From Candidatus Krumholzibacteriia bacterium (lineage in GTDB: Bacteria > Krumholzibacteriota > Krumholzibacteriia > LZORAL124-64-63), in assembly GCA_024762975.1 (NCBI GenBank), contig JANTGJ010000016.1, positions 1 to 40,862 on the forward strand: a stretch of DNA of 40,862 nucleotides, given 5' to 3'. Position 1 is the stretch's first letter. Every line of letters begins with the position of its first letter. The notes below the pieces were generated by a model that was not told the origin of the DNA, made no database searches, and was given only the letters and a program-made list of their open reading frames with translations. Position numbers and translations under genes: made by a program. Positions 1-8,317 of the stretch are shown here, one piece after another.

Positions 1-1818
1 GTTCTTGCGCAGGACCAGGAAACCACCCTCGGTCGCCGTGAGCCGGAAATAGTTGCCCGGATCGAAGCCGTCGCACACCAGGACCCGGTCCTGGATCCCC
101 TGGAGGTCGACTTCCACATCCTCACTCTCATCCGGCGCTTCGGCGTCCTCTTCGGTGCCTGAAATCTCCACCGTGACATCATCGCCGTAGAAGGGGGAGC
201 GCAGATCGCCGCGCAGCAGCATCACGTAGGGCTTGGCCGTCTTCAGGAAGATGTGATTCTGGTCCTGCCGGCCCATGGTCGGCTGAAAGGTCCGGTTGGA
301 CAGGAAGTACAGATATTTGCCGCCCGGATCGAATGACGGCGACCAATCCTGCGTCATGTCGCCGGTCAGCTTCGTATTCTTACCGCTTTTCGTGTCGTAC
401 AGCCAGATCGCCTCGTTCATATTGCCGGTCTGCGAGGTATATGAGATCCACCGACTGTCCGGGCTCCAAACGTAGTCCATGATGCCCCAGCGTTCCCAGG
501 CATCGTCATAGTCGCTGTGTGCGATGGTTTTCGCACCGCCATCGGCCGAAGCCAGGTTCAGGCGCAGATACTTGTCCGCGAACAGCAGCGACCGGGAGTC
601 GGGCGACCAGACGAGCTCCTTGATCAGCCCGTATTCGCCGTCGGTGATCTGCTTCCATTCATTTTCGCCGCGCTGGTCGATGAGGTAGATCTGCTGCTCG
701 CCGGTCCGGTCACTGACCAGGGCAATCCAGCGACCGTCCGGGCTCCAGACCGCGTTCCTCTCTCGTGAGCCGGAGGTGCGGGTCAGATTCAACGCATCCC
801 CCTGATCCGCCGGCAGATTCAGAATCTCGCCGCGGGCCTCGAGCAGGGCGCGCTGCCCGGCAGGAGATAGCGCAAAAGAGCCGCTCGGCCGCGGCTGAAT
901 CAGTTCGACGCGCACGTGACGGCGGTCCGACGGGATGTTGATTTCCACCGCATGGGGCTGGCCGGTTTTCAGATCGAAGACCGCCAATCCGGGCCCGTGC
1001 TGGAAAACGATCTTATCCCCGCCCAGGGACGGATATTTCACATCGTATTGCCGGTAGTGCGTCAGCGCTGTGATCTCCCTGGAAGTCGTGTCGTAGCGGA
1101 AGAGATTCAGGGTGCCGTTCTCCCGGTCGCTGGCGAAATAGATCGCCCCATCGCCCCACATCGGGAACTGGTCCGACCCATCCCAGTCGGTGATCTTCTC
1201 GATATCGCCGGTAGCGAAGTCCTTTACCCAGATATCCTGGGCCAACCCTCCCTCGTAGCGTTTCCAGGTCCGTGTATGCCGCCCGATCCGGTTGTACGCA
1301 ATGGCACTCCGGTCCGGGGCGATCGACGCCAACGATCCGCGGTCGACCGGAATCCGCTCGGCCATGCCGCCGCCCACAGGAATGCGATACAGCTCGTCCG
1401 AGTAGCCCGGAGCGATCCGATTCGCGCGGAAGATCAGGCCCTCGCCGTCGGGGCACCAGTCCAACAGGACCGATCCGCCGGCATGGTAGGTCACCCGCCG
1501 CGGCACACCGCCCAGCACATCCATCACATAGACGTCGGTGCCCCCATCGTAGCCGGCGGTGAACGCCAGTTGCTTGCCGTTCGGCGAGAATTTCGCGCTC
1601 GTTTCACGACCCTCATGGCTCGTGATCCGCCGGGCGTTTCCTCCGGAGTCGGAAACGAGCCACAGGTCGTCCTCATAGGTAAAAACGATCTGCCCGTGTC
1701 CGATGTCCGCGAATCGCATCACGTAACCGGGCGAATCATCGGATGACGCGGCAGCGGCCACGCTCAAGGTGGAGACGAGCAGGAGGACGAACAATGCGGG
1801 TACGATCAGGCGCTTCAC
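1..1818 (-). CDS. Tricorn protease homologue, N-terminal part (truncated by window edge)
   Basis: The frame is open from a GTG at 1818 to base 1 (606 codons); the C-terminus lies outside the window. GGGGAGG sits 6 nt before the GTG. The protein starts with a signal peptide (KRLIVPALFVLLLVS...), then carries beta-propeller repeats typical of tricorn: 'DLWLVSDSGG', 'RRITSHEGRE', 'FSPNGKQLAFTA', 'GYDGGTDVYVMD', and later 'WSPDSRWISY' and 'SNRTFQP'. An acidic Glu/Asp stretch around residues 545-565 precedes 'VLVCDGFDPGNYFRL'. In the family these propellers gate substrate to a C-terminal PDZ plus S41-like serine protease core, which is not visible here. The signal peptide suggests periplasmic peptide degradation. 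I did not see a stop in the stretches I read codon by codon. A TolB-like propeller protein is the alternative, but the order and motifs fit tricorn better. Confidence 0.85.
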   Translation of the reverse strand, partial: MKRLIVPALFVLLLVSTLSVAAAASSDDSPGYVMRFADIGHGQIVFTYEDDLWLVSDSGGNARRITSHEGRETSAKFSPNGKQLAFTAGYDGGTDVYVMDVLGGVPRRVTYHAGGSVLLDWCPDGEGLIFRANRIAPGYSDELYRIPVGGGMAERIPVDRGSLASIAPDRSAIAYNRIGRHTRTWKRYEGGLAQDIWVKDFATGDIEKITDWDGSDQFPMWGDGAIYFASDRENGTLNLFRYDTTSREITALTHYRQYDVKYPSLGGDKIVFQHGPGLAVFDLKTGQPHAVEINIPSDRRHVRVELIQPRPSGSFALSPAGQRALLEARGEILNLPADQGDALNLTRTSGSRERNAVWSPDGRWIALVSDRTGEQQIYLIDQRGENEWKQITDGEYGLIKELVWSPDSRSLLFADKYLRLNLASADGGAKTIAHSDYDDAWERWGIMDYVWSPDSRWISYTSQTGNMNEAIWLYDTKSGKNTKLTGDMTQDWSPSFDPGGKYLYFLSNRTFQPTMGRQDQNHIFLKTAKPYVMLLRGDLRSPFYGDDVTVEISGTEEDAEAPDESEDVEVDLQGIQDRVLVCDGFDPGNYFRLTATEGGFLVLRKN

Positions 1819-1942
1819 GAGGAACCTCCCCGGTTCGATGGGTCGACAAAAGGCAGTCCGGCACGCGGTCGGTGGGAGTGCGGCGGCCGGCAAGAGCCTA
1901 CATTCGGATTCGGTGAGCAAATGTTTCACGTTCGGCGCGGTT

Positions 1943-1973
1943 TTGACAACTGATGATTCGCCTGTCGAATCAT
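1943..1973 (+). promoter_or_regulatory. Putative promoter with overlapping 8-bp dyad operator
   Basis: A perfect TTGACA (1943-1948) is followed after 16 nt by TCGAAT (1965-1970), a 4/6 match to the -10 box. Overlapping this is a perfect inverted repeat, ATGATTCG (1953-1960) and CGAATCAT (1966-1973), separated by CCTGT. It lies in the 222-bp gap between the divergent tricorn homologue and the methyltransferase at 2041. The arrangement suggests a repressor site over the core promoter. No adjacent regulator gene identifies the binding protein. Confidence 0.4.
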
Positions 1974-2040
1974 TGCCGGCGACCGCACTGTCAGCTAGTC
2001 TGGGCGTCGACGGCCCGCAGACTGCGGAGAGGTGTACGGT

Positions 2041-2856
2041 ATGACCCCCGAGCGAGACGGTTTCTACGGCGACCCGGCCATCTACGACATTCTCTATGGA
2101 CCGGATACCCATCGCGAGCTCGATGTGCTGGAGCGCATCGAGCGCAAACAATCCGGGGAAGCCCTGCGAAGGGACCGTCTCTGGCTCGAACCGGCCTGCG
2201 GTTCCGGGAGGTACCTGCGTGTCGCCGCCGGACGAGGCCGACTCACCGCCGGCTTCGACCTGGACCCCGCGATGCTCGCGTATGCGGCAGCCAGGCGCCT
2301 GCGGCCCGGTTCGACTCCGACGAACTATTTCGTGGCCGATATGGCCGATTTTTCCGCCGCTGCGCTCGGTGCAGGGCTGATCTGTGGCTCCGTGGACCTG
2401 GCCTTCCAACCCGTCAACTCGATCCGACATTTGCGACGGGATCACGACCTGGTCCGGCATCTGGACCAAGTGGCCGAACTGCTGCGCCCGGGCGCTCCCT
2501 ATATTATCGGGATCAGTTTGACGGACTATTCGGCTGCCCTGGAGGAGGAAGACCTGTGGTCCTCCACCCGCGGCTCCTGCCGTGTCAGCCAACTGGTGAA
2601 CTACCTCCCGCCCGAAGCCGGTACCCCCTTCGAGCGCTTCGAACGGGTTCTTTCCCACCTGACGATTCAACGACCGACGCACACCGAGCACCGGGACCAC
2701 GCCTATGAACTGCGAACCTACGACCGCGACCAGTGGCAGAGCGTGATTCATCGCTCGCAGTTGCAGTGGGCGGGGACCTATGACGCCTACGGCAACCTCG
2801 CCCCCGAAAGGACCCTTCCCTACCAACACGAGGTGCTGATCCGCCCCCGGGTTTGA
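2041..2856 (+). CDS. Class I SAM-dependent methyltransferase
   Basis: 271 aa soluble protein. SAM-binding motif I is visible as 'EPACGSGRYL' near residue 50, followed by the acidic strand end 'AGFDLDPAML' and, later, 'VDLAFQPVNSIRHL' and 'LLRPGAPYIIGIS', the usual Rossmann methyltransferase layout. The substrate cannot be told. An upstream in-frame GTG at 2032 is only 2 nt from the purine-rich stretch, whereas ATG 2041 has AGAGG (2028-2032) at 8 nt, so I chose 2041. It is transcribed away from the tricorn homologue and appears monocistronic. The AT-rich 255-bp gap after it (2857-3111) holds no gene and carries the promoter of the cytochrome operon. Confidence 0.8.
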   Translation: MTPERDGFYGDPAIYDILYGPDTHRELDVLERIERKQSGEALRRDRLWLEPACGSGRYLRVAAGRGRLTAGFDLDPAMLAYAAARRLRPGSTPTNYFVADMADFSAAALGAGLICGSVDLAFQPVNSIRHLRRDHDLVRHLDQVAELLRPGAPYIIGISLTDYSAALEEEDLWSSTRGSCRVSQLVNYLPPEAGTPFERFERVLSHLTIQRPTHTEHRDHAYELRTYDRDQWQSVIHRSQLQWAGTYDAYGNLAPERTLPYQHEVLIRPRV

Positions 2857-3010
2857 TCCTTTCCATCCTTTCCCGGAACCGGCAGCCATGACATTTGTGT
2901 GAATTTTCCGAAAATTTCCCTTTCCGAAGAAAACGACGAATTCCCGTTTCAGTGCCAATCCCGGCAGTTATTGTGACTTTGCCAGCTTTCGATTATTTTT
3001 TACCAACACC

Positions 3011-3053
3011 TGTTAACAAATGTCTTGTTTATGCCATCCCCTGACCCTACAGT
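3011..3053 (+). promoter_or_regulatory. Putative promoter region of the electron-conduit operon
   Basis: TTGTTT (3025-3030) and TACAGT (3048-3053) are spaced by 17 nt, a weak sigma-70-like pair (3/6 and 4/6), in an AT-rich island of a GC-rich sequence. Just upstream and overlapping are the palindrome TGTTAACA (3011-3018) and an inverted repeat AACAA-5nt-TTGTT (3015-3029). These could be the site for the TetR regulator encoded inside the operon, which is inference only. Confidence 0.35.
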
Positions 3054-3111
3054 ATGCGGGTCAATCAACGTTTACTTCTAGCACCGTACTTCAACGGTCC
3101 GGAGGTCTCAG

Positions 3112-4095
3112 ATGCGGCGTCTCAGTGTGACCTTGGCGAGCCTGCTCCTCCTGCTCGCCGTGCAGGTATTCGCAGGCAATTCCTACCTCGGCCGATTCGA
3201 GATTGCCGAGAATGCGACCTATGTCGGCTCGGAAACCTGTCTCGACTGCCACGAAGACGTTGGCGAGTTCTACGCGAACTCTCCCCACGCCCCCGAGCGC
3301 GGCCTGACGGTACCCGGCACGAACATCTCGGGCTGCGAGGCCTGCCATGGACCCGGCAGCCGTCACATCGAAGAAGAGGGCGACGGCTACATCATCGGCG
3401 TTGAGTTGTTCAGCGAACTGGACGAGGACGGCAAGGTGGAGATGTGCGTTCAGTGCCACCTGGGCCAACGCGTCGACTGGATGGGCGGCCCCCACGCCGG
3501 AAGTGGAATCGGCTGCGCCGAATGCCACGCCGACCAGGTGCACTTCGGCGGCGACACGCGCCCGGCGCATCAGTTCTCGAATCCTTCCGAGTTCTGCCTG
3601 CAGTGCCACACCGAGCAGATCGCGGACTTCCGGATGCCCTTCCGGCATCGCGTCCTGGAAGGCGAGATCGAGTGCCGCGACTGCCACGATCCGCACGCCG
3701 GCCCCCGCGAAACGGGCTGGAACGGTGCGAATGACGCCTGCCTGAATTGCCACACCGAGATGGCCGGACCCTTCGTTTTCGAGCATGAAGGCGTTGCGGA
3801 CGAGGATTGCGCTACCTGCCACCGTCCGCACGGCTCGATGCACGACAAGCTGCTGATTACGGACGGCAACACGATGTGCCTGCAGTGCCACTACGACATC
3901 CAGTTCAATCAGGATGACGTTCTGGCCATCGGCGGATTCCCGCACGGTGATGTGACCGGCCTGTGCTCGCAGTGCCACCCGTCGATTCCCTCGGGTCCGA
4001 GTCCCCACGTACCTGCCGGCGGCGAAGCCCGCTGCACGGACTGCCACTACGAAATCCACGGCTCGAACGTCTCGGCGACGTTCAAGAACCAGTAA
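3112..4095 (+). CDS. Periplasmic multiheme c-type cytochrome, MtrA/DmsE-like, 11 CxxCH motifs
   Basis: 327 aa with a signal peptide (residues 1-21, LASLLLLLAVQVFA) and eleven CxxCH haem sites from C43 (CLDCH) to C308 (CTDCH): CLDCH, CEACH, CVQCH, CAECH, CLQCH, CRDCH, CLNCH, CATCH, CLQCH, CSQCH, CTDCH. Length and spacing resemble the DmsE/MtrA decahaem family, whose members carry electrons through an outer-membrane porin; one extra motif is present here. The downstream gene, 12 nt away, is a beta-barrel, as in mtrAB or pioAB pairs. GGAGG lies upstream of the ATG at 3112. Its likely role is the wire inside the porin, linking periplasmic carriers to the surface cytochrome. High confidence for multiheme cytochrome, moderate for the MtrA-like role. 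Confidence 0.9.
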   Translation: MRRLSVTLASLLLLLAVQVFAGNSYLGRFEIAENATYVGSETCLDCHEDVGEFYANSPHAPERGLTVPGTNISGCEACHGPGSRHIEEEGDGYIIGVELFSELDEDGKVEMCVQCHLGQRVDWMGGPHAGSGIGCAECHADQVHFGGDTRPAHQFSNPSEFCLQCHTEQIADFRMPFRHRVLEGEIECRDCHDPHAGPRETGWNGANDACLNCHTEMAGPFVFEHEGVADEDCATCHRPHGSMHDKLLITDGNTMCLQCHYDIQFNQDDVLAIGGFPHGDVTGLCSQCHPSIPSGPSPHVPAGGEARCTDCHYEIHGSNVSATFKNQ

Positions 4096-4107
4096 AGGAG
4101 TGCGGCC

Positions 4108-6036
4108 ATGAAGCAGACCCTGAAGTTCTCCGCGGCGATCACGGCTTGCACGCTGTTGCTGCTGTCGATCGCCCCGCTGGCGATGGCCGGCACCCCGATC
4201 CAGAACACCTGGGCGCCCGAGGGCGATCGCGTGGGCCTGGAAAACCACTGGGCACTGGGCTTCGATGCTCTGGACTCGTACGGCAGCGCGACCAAGACCC
4301 TCGAGGACTGGCAACTGGGCGAGGAATACTCCGGCTACGGTTTGTTCTCCTATCGGCGTGCCTTCGGCCCGGACCGTCGCCTCAGCCTGCGTGGCTACGG
4401 CACGAATGCCGACGGCAAGGACCTGACCGGCCGCTTCGTGTTGCAGGCCGGCTGCATCGGGAAGCGCACGCTGACCTTGAAACATCGTGGCTACAATTTC
4501 TTCAGTGACGATACCAGCGAACAGCGGAACCTGACGTTCGCCGCCGGCCCGGTACCCGACGCATTGGATACCGAGACCGGGATGGCCTGGTGCCGCAACG
4601 ATGTCGATCTGCGTTACCACGTCACCGACCGTTTGGATCTCTCGGTCGGGGCCATGCGCAGCGTTCGCGACGGCGCCAAGGCCAGCCTGTTGCGCGCAGC
4701 CACGGGATCGGCCGTGCCGGGACTGAAAACCTTCGATACCGAGATCATGGAATTCCGCTGGGGCGGCGCCCTGGCCCTGGGCCCGTTTGCCACGGATCTG
4801 CGAATGAGCTACCGGACGGCCGAGGGACAGCGCGATCTGGACGATCGTCACCTCAGCACCGACGACCAGAGGCTTTTCACCACGCGTGTCGGTGCGACCT
4901 ACGATATCGCTCCGGACACGCGCCTGCTCGGCCATTTCGTGAACTCGAAGCTGGAAAACGATGGCGTCGAGGTCCTCGGCAGCGACTCCTACCTGCCGGG
5001 TGTCGAGGCAACGACCAACGCCGGCGGCCTGTCCGTGGTTCACGCCCTGGGCTCGGCTACGTTGATCAATGCCAGCGCCAGGTTCCGCAGCCAGACCCTG
5101 GAGACCCGCTCGGACCTGGACGGGGTCACACGGCAATACGCCGACCGGGACCGCACTCGCCAGGAGTACCGCATCGACGTGCGCCACACCGGCATCCAGA
5201 AGACCCGCCTGAACGGCTACTACCGCTTCCAGTCCAGCGAACTGGACGGTACCACGACGGCCGGAGCCAATGTGCTGCCCGGCAACGTCGAGACCGGCGA
5301 TTTCCAGACGACGGTACAGGAGAAAACGCGTCAGGAATTGGGCGCCAAGGCCCAGTACCGGCTCGGCAGGAATACCAGGCTGAAAGCCAGTCTGATCTGG
5401 ACGGACGAGGATGTGAATCAGACCGACACCTGGCAGACGACCGACAACCAGCCCTGGTACTACTGGCTGGGCGACCGCACTACGACCCAATTGAACTGGA
5501 GACTGGCGCTGCACACACGCCCGGCAAAGAACTTCAGCCTGGACCTGGGTCACCAGATGCTGGACCGCGATTTCGAACTCGATGGCGCCGGCAAGGCGCA
5601 GACGTCGTGGAAGTCGCAACGCGGATTCGCGGCCGCCTACTGGCGCGCGGACGATATTTTCACGCTGCACTTCAACGCCTCGGTGGGCCGCGACCAGGCT
5701 GAACTGGTCGACGGTCCGGAGACTGCCGACTCACTCAGTCCGGTCGCGTACGACGGTACGACCTGGCGCATGGCGCCCGGCATGGTGGTGCAACTGAGCG
5801 CCAGGCTGCAGCTGGAAGCCCAATACGAAACGGTCCGTTTCGAGGACGACGGAGACGACCCGACCGGCCTGAACAAGCTGAGTACCGACTATGACCGGAC
5901 GACGGTTCGCGCCCGGTACCGCCTGCTCGACAGGATCAGCACGACCGCCTCGTACCGGCGCTACGTATTCGAGGAGAACCGGTGGGACGACACGATCAAT
6001 GACATCTACTCGCTTGCGCTGAGCGGGTCGTTCTAG
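4108..6036 (+). CDS. Outer-membrane beta-barrel of a porin-cytochrome conduit (MtrB/ExtI-like)
   Basis: 642 aa. Signal peptide MKQTLKFSAAITACTLLLLS...AMA, then alternating polar/hydrophobic strands throughout, such as 'LRLTYR'-type, 'TRVGATYDI', 'RTRQEYRIDV', 'RLNGYYRF', 'LGAKAQYRL' and 'TVRARYRLLD'. It ends in a terminal phenylalanine (LALSGSF), as outer-membrane barrels do. AAGGAG lies 8 nt before ATG 4108. I do not see the N-terminal CxxC typical of MtrB, so it could belong to another conduit-porin family such as ExtI. It sits directly between the 11-haem cytochrome and the regulator/lipoprotein cytochrome genes. Role inferred from position and barrel features: the sheath that lets the periplasmic cytochrome reach an outside partner. 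Confidence 0.75.
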   Translation: MKQTLKFSAAITACTLLLLSIAPLAMAGTPIQNTWAPEGDRVGLENHWALGFDALDSYGSATKTLEDWQLGEEYSGYGLFSYRRAFGPDRRLSLRGYGTNADGKDLTGRFVLQAGCIGKRTLTLKHRGYNFFSDDTSEQRNLTFAAGPVPDALDTETGMAWCRNDVDLRYHVTDRLDLSVGAMRSVRDGAKASLLRAATGSAVPGLKTFDTEIMEFRWGGALALGPFATDLRMSYRTAEGQRDLDDRHLSTDDQRLFTTRVGATYDIAPDTRLLGHFVNSKLENDGVEVLGSDSYLPGVEATTNAGGLSVVHALGSATLINASARFRSQTLETRSDLDGVTRQYADRDRTRQEYRIDVRHTGIQKTRLNGYYRFQSSELDGTTTAGANVLPGNVETGDFQTTVQEKTRQELGAKAQYRLGRNTRLKASLIWTDEDVNQTDTWQTTDNQPWYYWLGDRTTTQLNWRLALHTRPAKNFSLDLGHQMLDRDFELDGAGKAQTSWKSQRGFAAAYWRADDIFTLHFNASVGRDQAELVDGPETADSLSPVAYDGTTWRMAPGMVVQLSARLQLEAQYETVRFEDDGDDPTGLNKLSTDYDRTTVRARYRLLDRISTTASYRRYVFEENRWDDTINDIYSLALSGSF

Positions 6037-6046
6037 GGGCCGGCCG

Positions 6047-6643
6047 ATGCGAAACCGACGACAACAAATCACGGAAAACGCATCGCATCTGTTTGCCGAA
6101 AAGGGATACGAAGGCACCACAATGCGGATCATCGCCCGTGCCTGCGGCATCACCGAAGCGGCGATCTACCGGCACTTCCGCAACAAGGAAGATCTCTACG
6201 AGGCCGTCATCCGGTCCAAGGTGCAGAGTCACGATCTGGCAAAACTTCGGTCCCGCGAGGTGGGCGAAGGAACGATGGAAGAAGCGCTCACGAGCATTGC
6301 CGACCACATCCTGAGCCTGGTCGACCGGGATCCGGAACTGATCCGGCTGATGTTCAACAACAGTATGGAGACCGGAGACCTTGCGGCCATCCTCTTCAAG
6401 GAAGTCCGCCTCCCCTACATCGAATACATGGTCAGCGAATTGAACTACCGGATCGCCCGGGGCGAGGTTCGTCCGGTCGAGTCATTCATCACCAGCCGTT
6501 GCTTCGTGGGCATGGTCATGGACTGTGCCCTGAACGTCAGCGTCTGGTCGAAGATCAATCGGCAGGAGTTCATCGCGCACGATGTCGTCTGCAACAATGT
6601 CCCGATTTTCGCTCGTGGTCTGCTGAACGACGGTGTGGCCTGA
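6047..6643 (+). CDS. TetR/AcrR family transcriptional regulator within the conduit operon
   Basis: 198 aa. The N-terminus is a textbook TetR DNA-binding domain: 'ITENASHLFAEKGYEGTTMRIIARACGITEAAIYRHFRNKEDLYEAVI' (in pieces: helix 1 'ASHLFAEKGYEGTTM', HTH 'IIARACGITEAAIYRHF', then 'KEDLYEAVI') at residues about 8-55. The rest is an all-helical ligand/dimer domain. The ATG at 6047 is 10 nt after the barrel stop, so the gene is cotranscribed with the conduit and probably controls it; the ligand is unknown. The Shine-Dalgarno is weak (GGGGCCGGCC), consistent with low or coupled translation. Placement between barrel and surface cytochrome, rather than at an end, is unusual. Confidence 0.9.
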   Translation: MRNRRQQITENASHLFAEKGYEGTTMRIIARACGITEAAIYRHFRNKEDLYEAVIRSKVQSHDLAKLRSREVGEGTMEEALTSIADHILSLVDRDPELIRLMFNNSMETGDLAAILFKEVRLPYIEYMVSELNYRIARGEVRPVESFITSRCFVGMVMDCALNVSVWSKINRQEFIAHDVVCNNVPIFARGLLNDGVA

Positions 6644-6671
6644 GCCGACCGTTCAACACAGGAGAAGTTCG

Positions 6672-8234
6672 ATGAAACGTACACTCGCGATCCTCACCTG
6701 CCTTCTGTTGCCGGCGATGCTGGCCGTGGTCGGCTGTGAGAACGACACCTCGAACGATCTGGGCGGCCCGGGCGGCGGCACCCAGTTGACGGACCTGACC
6801 TGTCTCGGCTGCCACTCCAGCGAAACCATGTTGCAGGAGACCCTGGGCGAGGTGGCATCGGCGAAAGTCGACGTGGCCATCAAAAGCGACGGCTGAGGCG
6901 GCTCCGTACCCGCGCTGGAAGCGTGGGAAAAGGTTTATATCCAGACCGACCGCCGCAATGGCCAGATTTTCATGGAGAGCACTCACGGACAGATGAGTTG
7001 CCAGACCTGCCATTCCGGACCTGCGGACCGCACCTTTGCCAGTGCCGAAGAGGCTCACGTCGGCGTGTTGCGAGATCCCAGCAGTTTCAATGAGGAAGGA
7101 ACGATTCCCGCCTGTGTCGGATGCCACCAGAACGAAGTCGAGTCGTCGGCAAGCAGCCTGCACACCAATTTGTGGGGTGAGATCAACGCGATCGAGATTC
7201 GCGGCGGCGCCACCTGCACGGTGCTGGGCACCGATCTGGAGGACTCCTTCCGGGGCAAGTGTGCGACCTGCCACGCCACCTGCGGCCAGTGCCATATCAG
7301 CCGGCCGACCAGCGTGGGCGGCGGATTCCCGGTCATCGCAACGCAGTACAACTCGCATCGTTTCCGCAGCCCGGATATGACCGAGCAGTGTACCGCCTGC
7401 CACGGCAGCCGCGTCGGGACCGATTTCCAGGGCGAGCTCGAAGGCAATGTTCCGGACGTCCATTACAGCCGGGGCATTTTCTGCAAGGACTGCCATTCGG
7501 CCACCGAGATGCACGGCGACGGCCAACAGACCGGCGACCACTACGACCACCGCTATGAAGTCGCATCGATGCCGCGCTGCGAGGATTGCCACCGCGACGG
7601 AACCGCCCCGAGCGTTGTCGTCGATACGGACAGCGACTGCACGCGCTGCCATATCAACGGTGTCGGTTCCCAGCCGATCGTACCGCCCGCCGCGCTGGTC
7701 AACCACGCCCATCACATTTCCAACAACTCGGATTGTGCACACTGCCATCGCGATGGTGTGCCGGCATCGACGCCGACGAACATGCAGTGCCAGGTATGCC
7801 ACTCGCAGCCCTACAAGAACTGCACGAACTGCCACAATCTCGACACCGACGAGGCTGCGGGGGAGAAGTTCGATATCAACCCCTCGCGGATCCAGTTCAA
7901 GATCGCGCGCAACCCCAGCCAGTACCGCGACGAGTATGACAACGTGCTGGTTCGCCACGTACCAGTCGATCCGGATACGTATGCCGACTGGGGCCTCGAG
8001 CTGCCCGACTACCTGGTTGCGCCGACGTGGAAATACACGTCACCGCACAACGTGATCCTGCAGACCCCGCAGACGACCGTCCCCGAGGGCGGCAGCTGCT
8101 ACACGGCCTGCCACAGCACGCCGGACGATCCTGACAGTGGGTGGTTCCTGCGCGCTTCCGATCTTGCCGGTTTGCCGGACGAGACGGCAAATCAACAGCT
8201 CGTCATCCCGGCTGGGTTCCCGGGTGACAGATGA
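6672..8234 (+). CDS. Multiheme c-type cytochrome lipoprotein with in-frame UGA read as selenocysteine (U75)
   Basis: 520 aa if UGA 6894-6896 is decoded. Start ATG 6672 has AGGAG at 7 nt. Signal peptide ends in lipobox VVGC (C22). The first haem site is C44LGCH; U75 lies in 'SDG-U-GGSVPALEAWEKV'; eleven further CxxCH motifs follow (CQTCH, CVGCH, CATCH, CGQCH, CTACH, CKDCH, CEDCH, CTRCH, CAHCH, CQVCH, CTNCH) plus one CX3CH at C476. The frame is the same on both sides of the UGA and only the joined product has lipobox plus all haems, so the upstream 74 codons and the downstream part form one gene. A SECIS-like hairpin follows. From memory, Geobacter ext clusters contain a cytochrome lipoprotein (ExtKL) annotated in places as a (seleno)protein; this may be its relative. 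Likely place: outer-membrane surface partner of the porin conduit. A nonsense mutation is the alternative. Confidence 0.8.
6894..6927 (+). promoter_or_regulatory. bSECIS-like element after UGA of the multiheme cytochrome
   Basis: UGA is at 6894-6896. A 7-bp stem CCCGCGC (6909-6915) / GCGTGGG (6921-6927), with one G-U pair, closes a 5-nt loop TGGAA (6916-6920). The loop starts 19 nt after the UGA and has G at its second position. This fits the known bacterial SECIS rules: a stem-loop in the coding region 16-37 nt after UGA with a G in the first two loop bases. Confidence 0.75.
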
Positions 8235-8317
8235 CCGACCGCCAATCGATAGTCCGCTGAAATGGCGGCGCGAGCCGCACAACAACGAGCCGACAGGCTC
8301 AAACTGGGAGTGTAGCG

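Noticed and set aside
2032-2040. GTG 2032 as start of the methyltransferase
   Set aside because: Too close to the Shine-Dalgarno-like purines; ATG 2041 has proper spacing.
3091-5670. 859-residue open frame on the minus strand over the cytochrome and barrel genes
   Set aside because: It is the antisense shadow of the real plus-strand genes, which have haem motifs, signal peptides and ribosome sites; the antisense product is a Val/Ala/Gly/Arg-rich string with no domain.
6894-6896. UGA in the cytochrome as a pseudogene nonsense mutation or sequencing error
   Set aside because: Frame, codon use and haem spacing are intact after it, there are two more UGAs at known Sec positions, and a SECIS-like hairpin follows at the right distance. 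It cannot be fully excluded without homologues.
6570-7958. 462-residue open frame on the minus strand across the UGA of the cytochrome
   Set aside because: Antisense shadow in GC-rich DNA. The plus strand carries lipobox and twelve CxxCH motifs.
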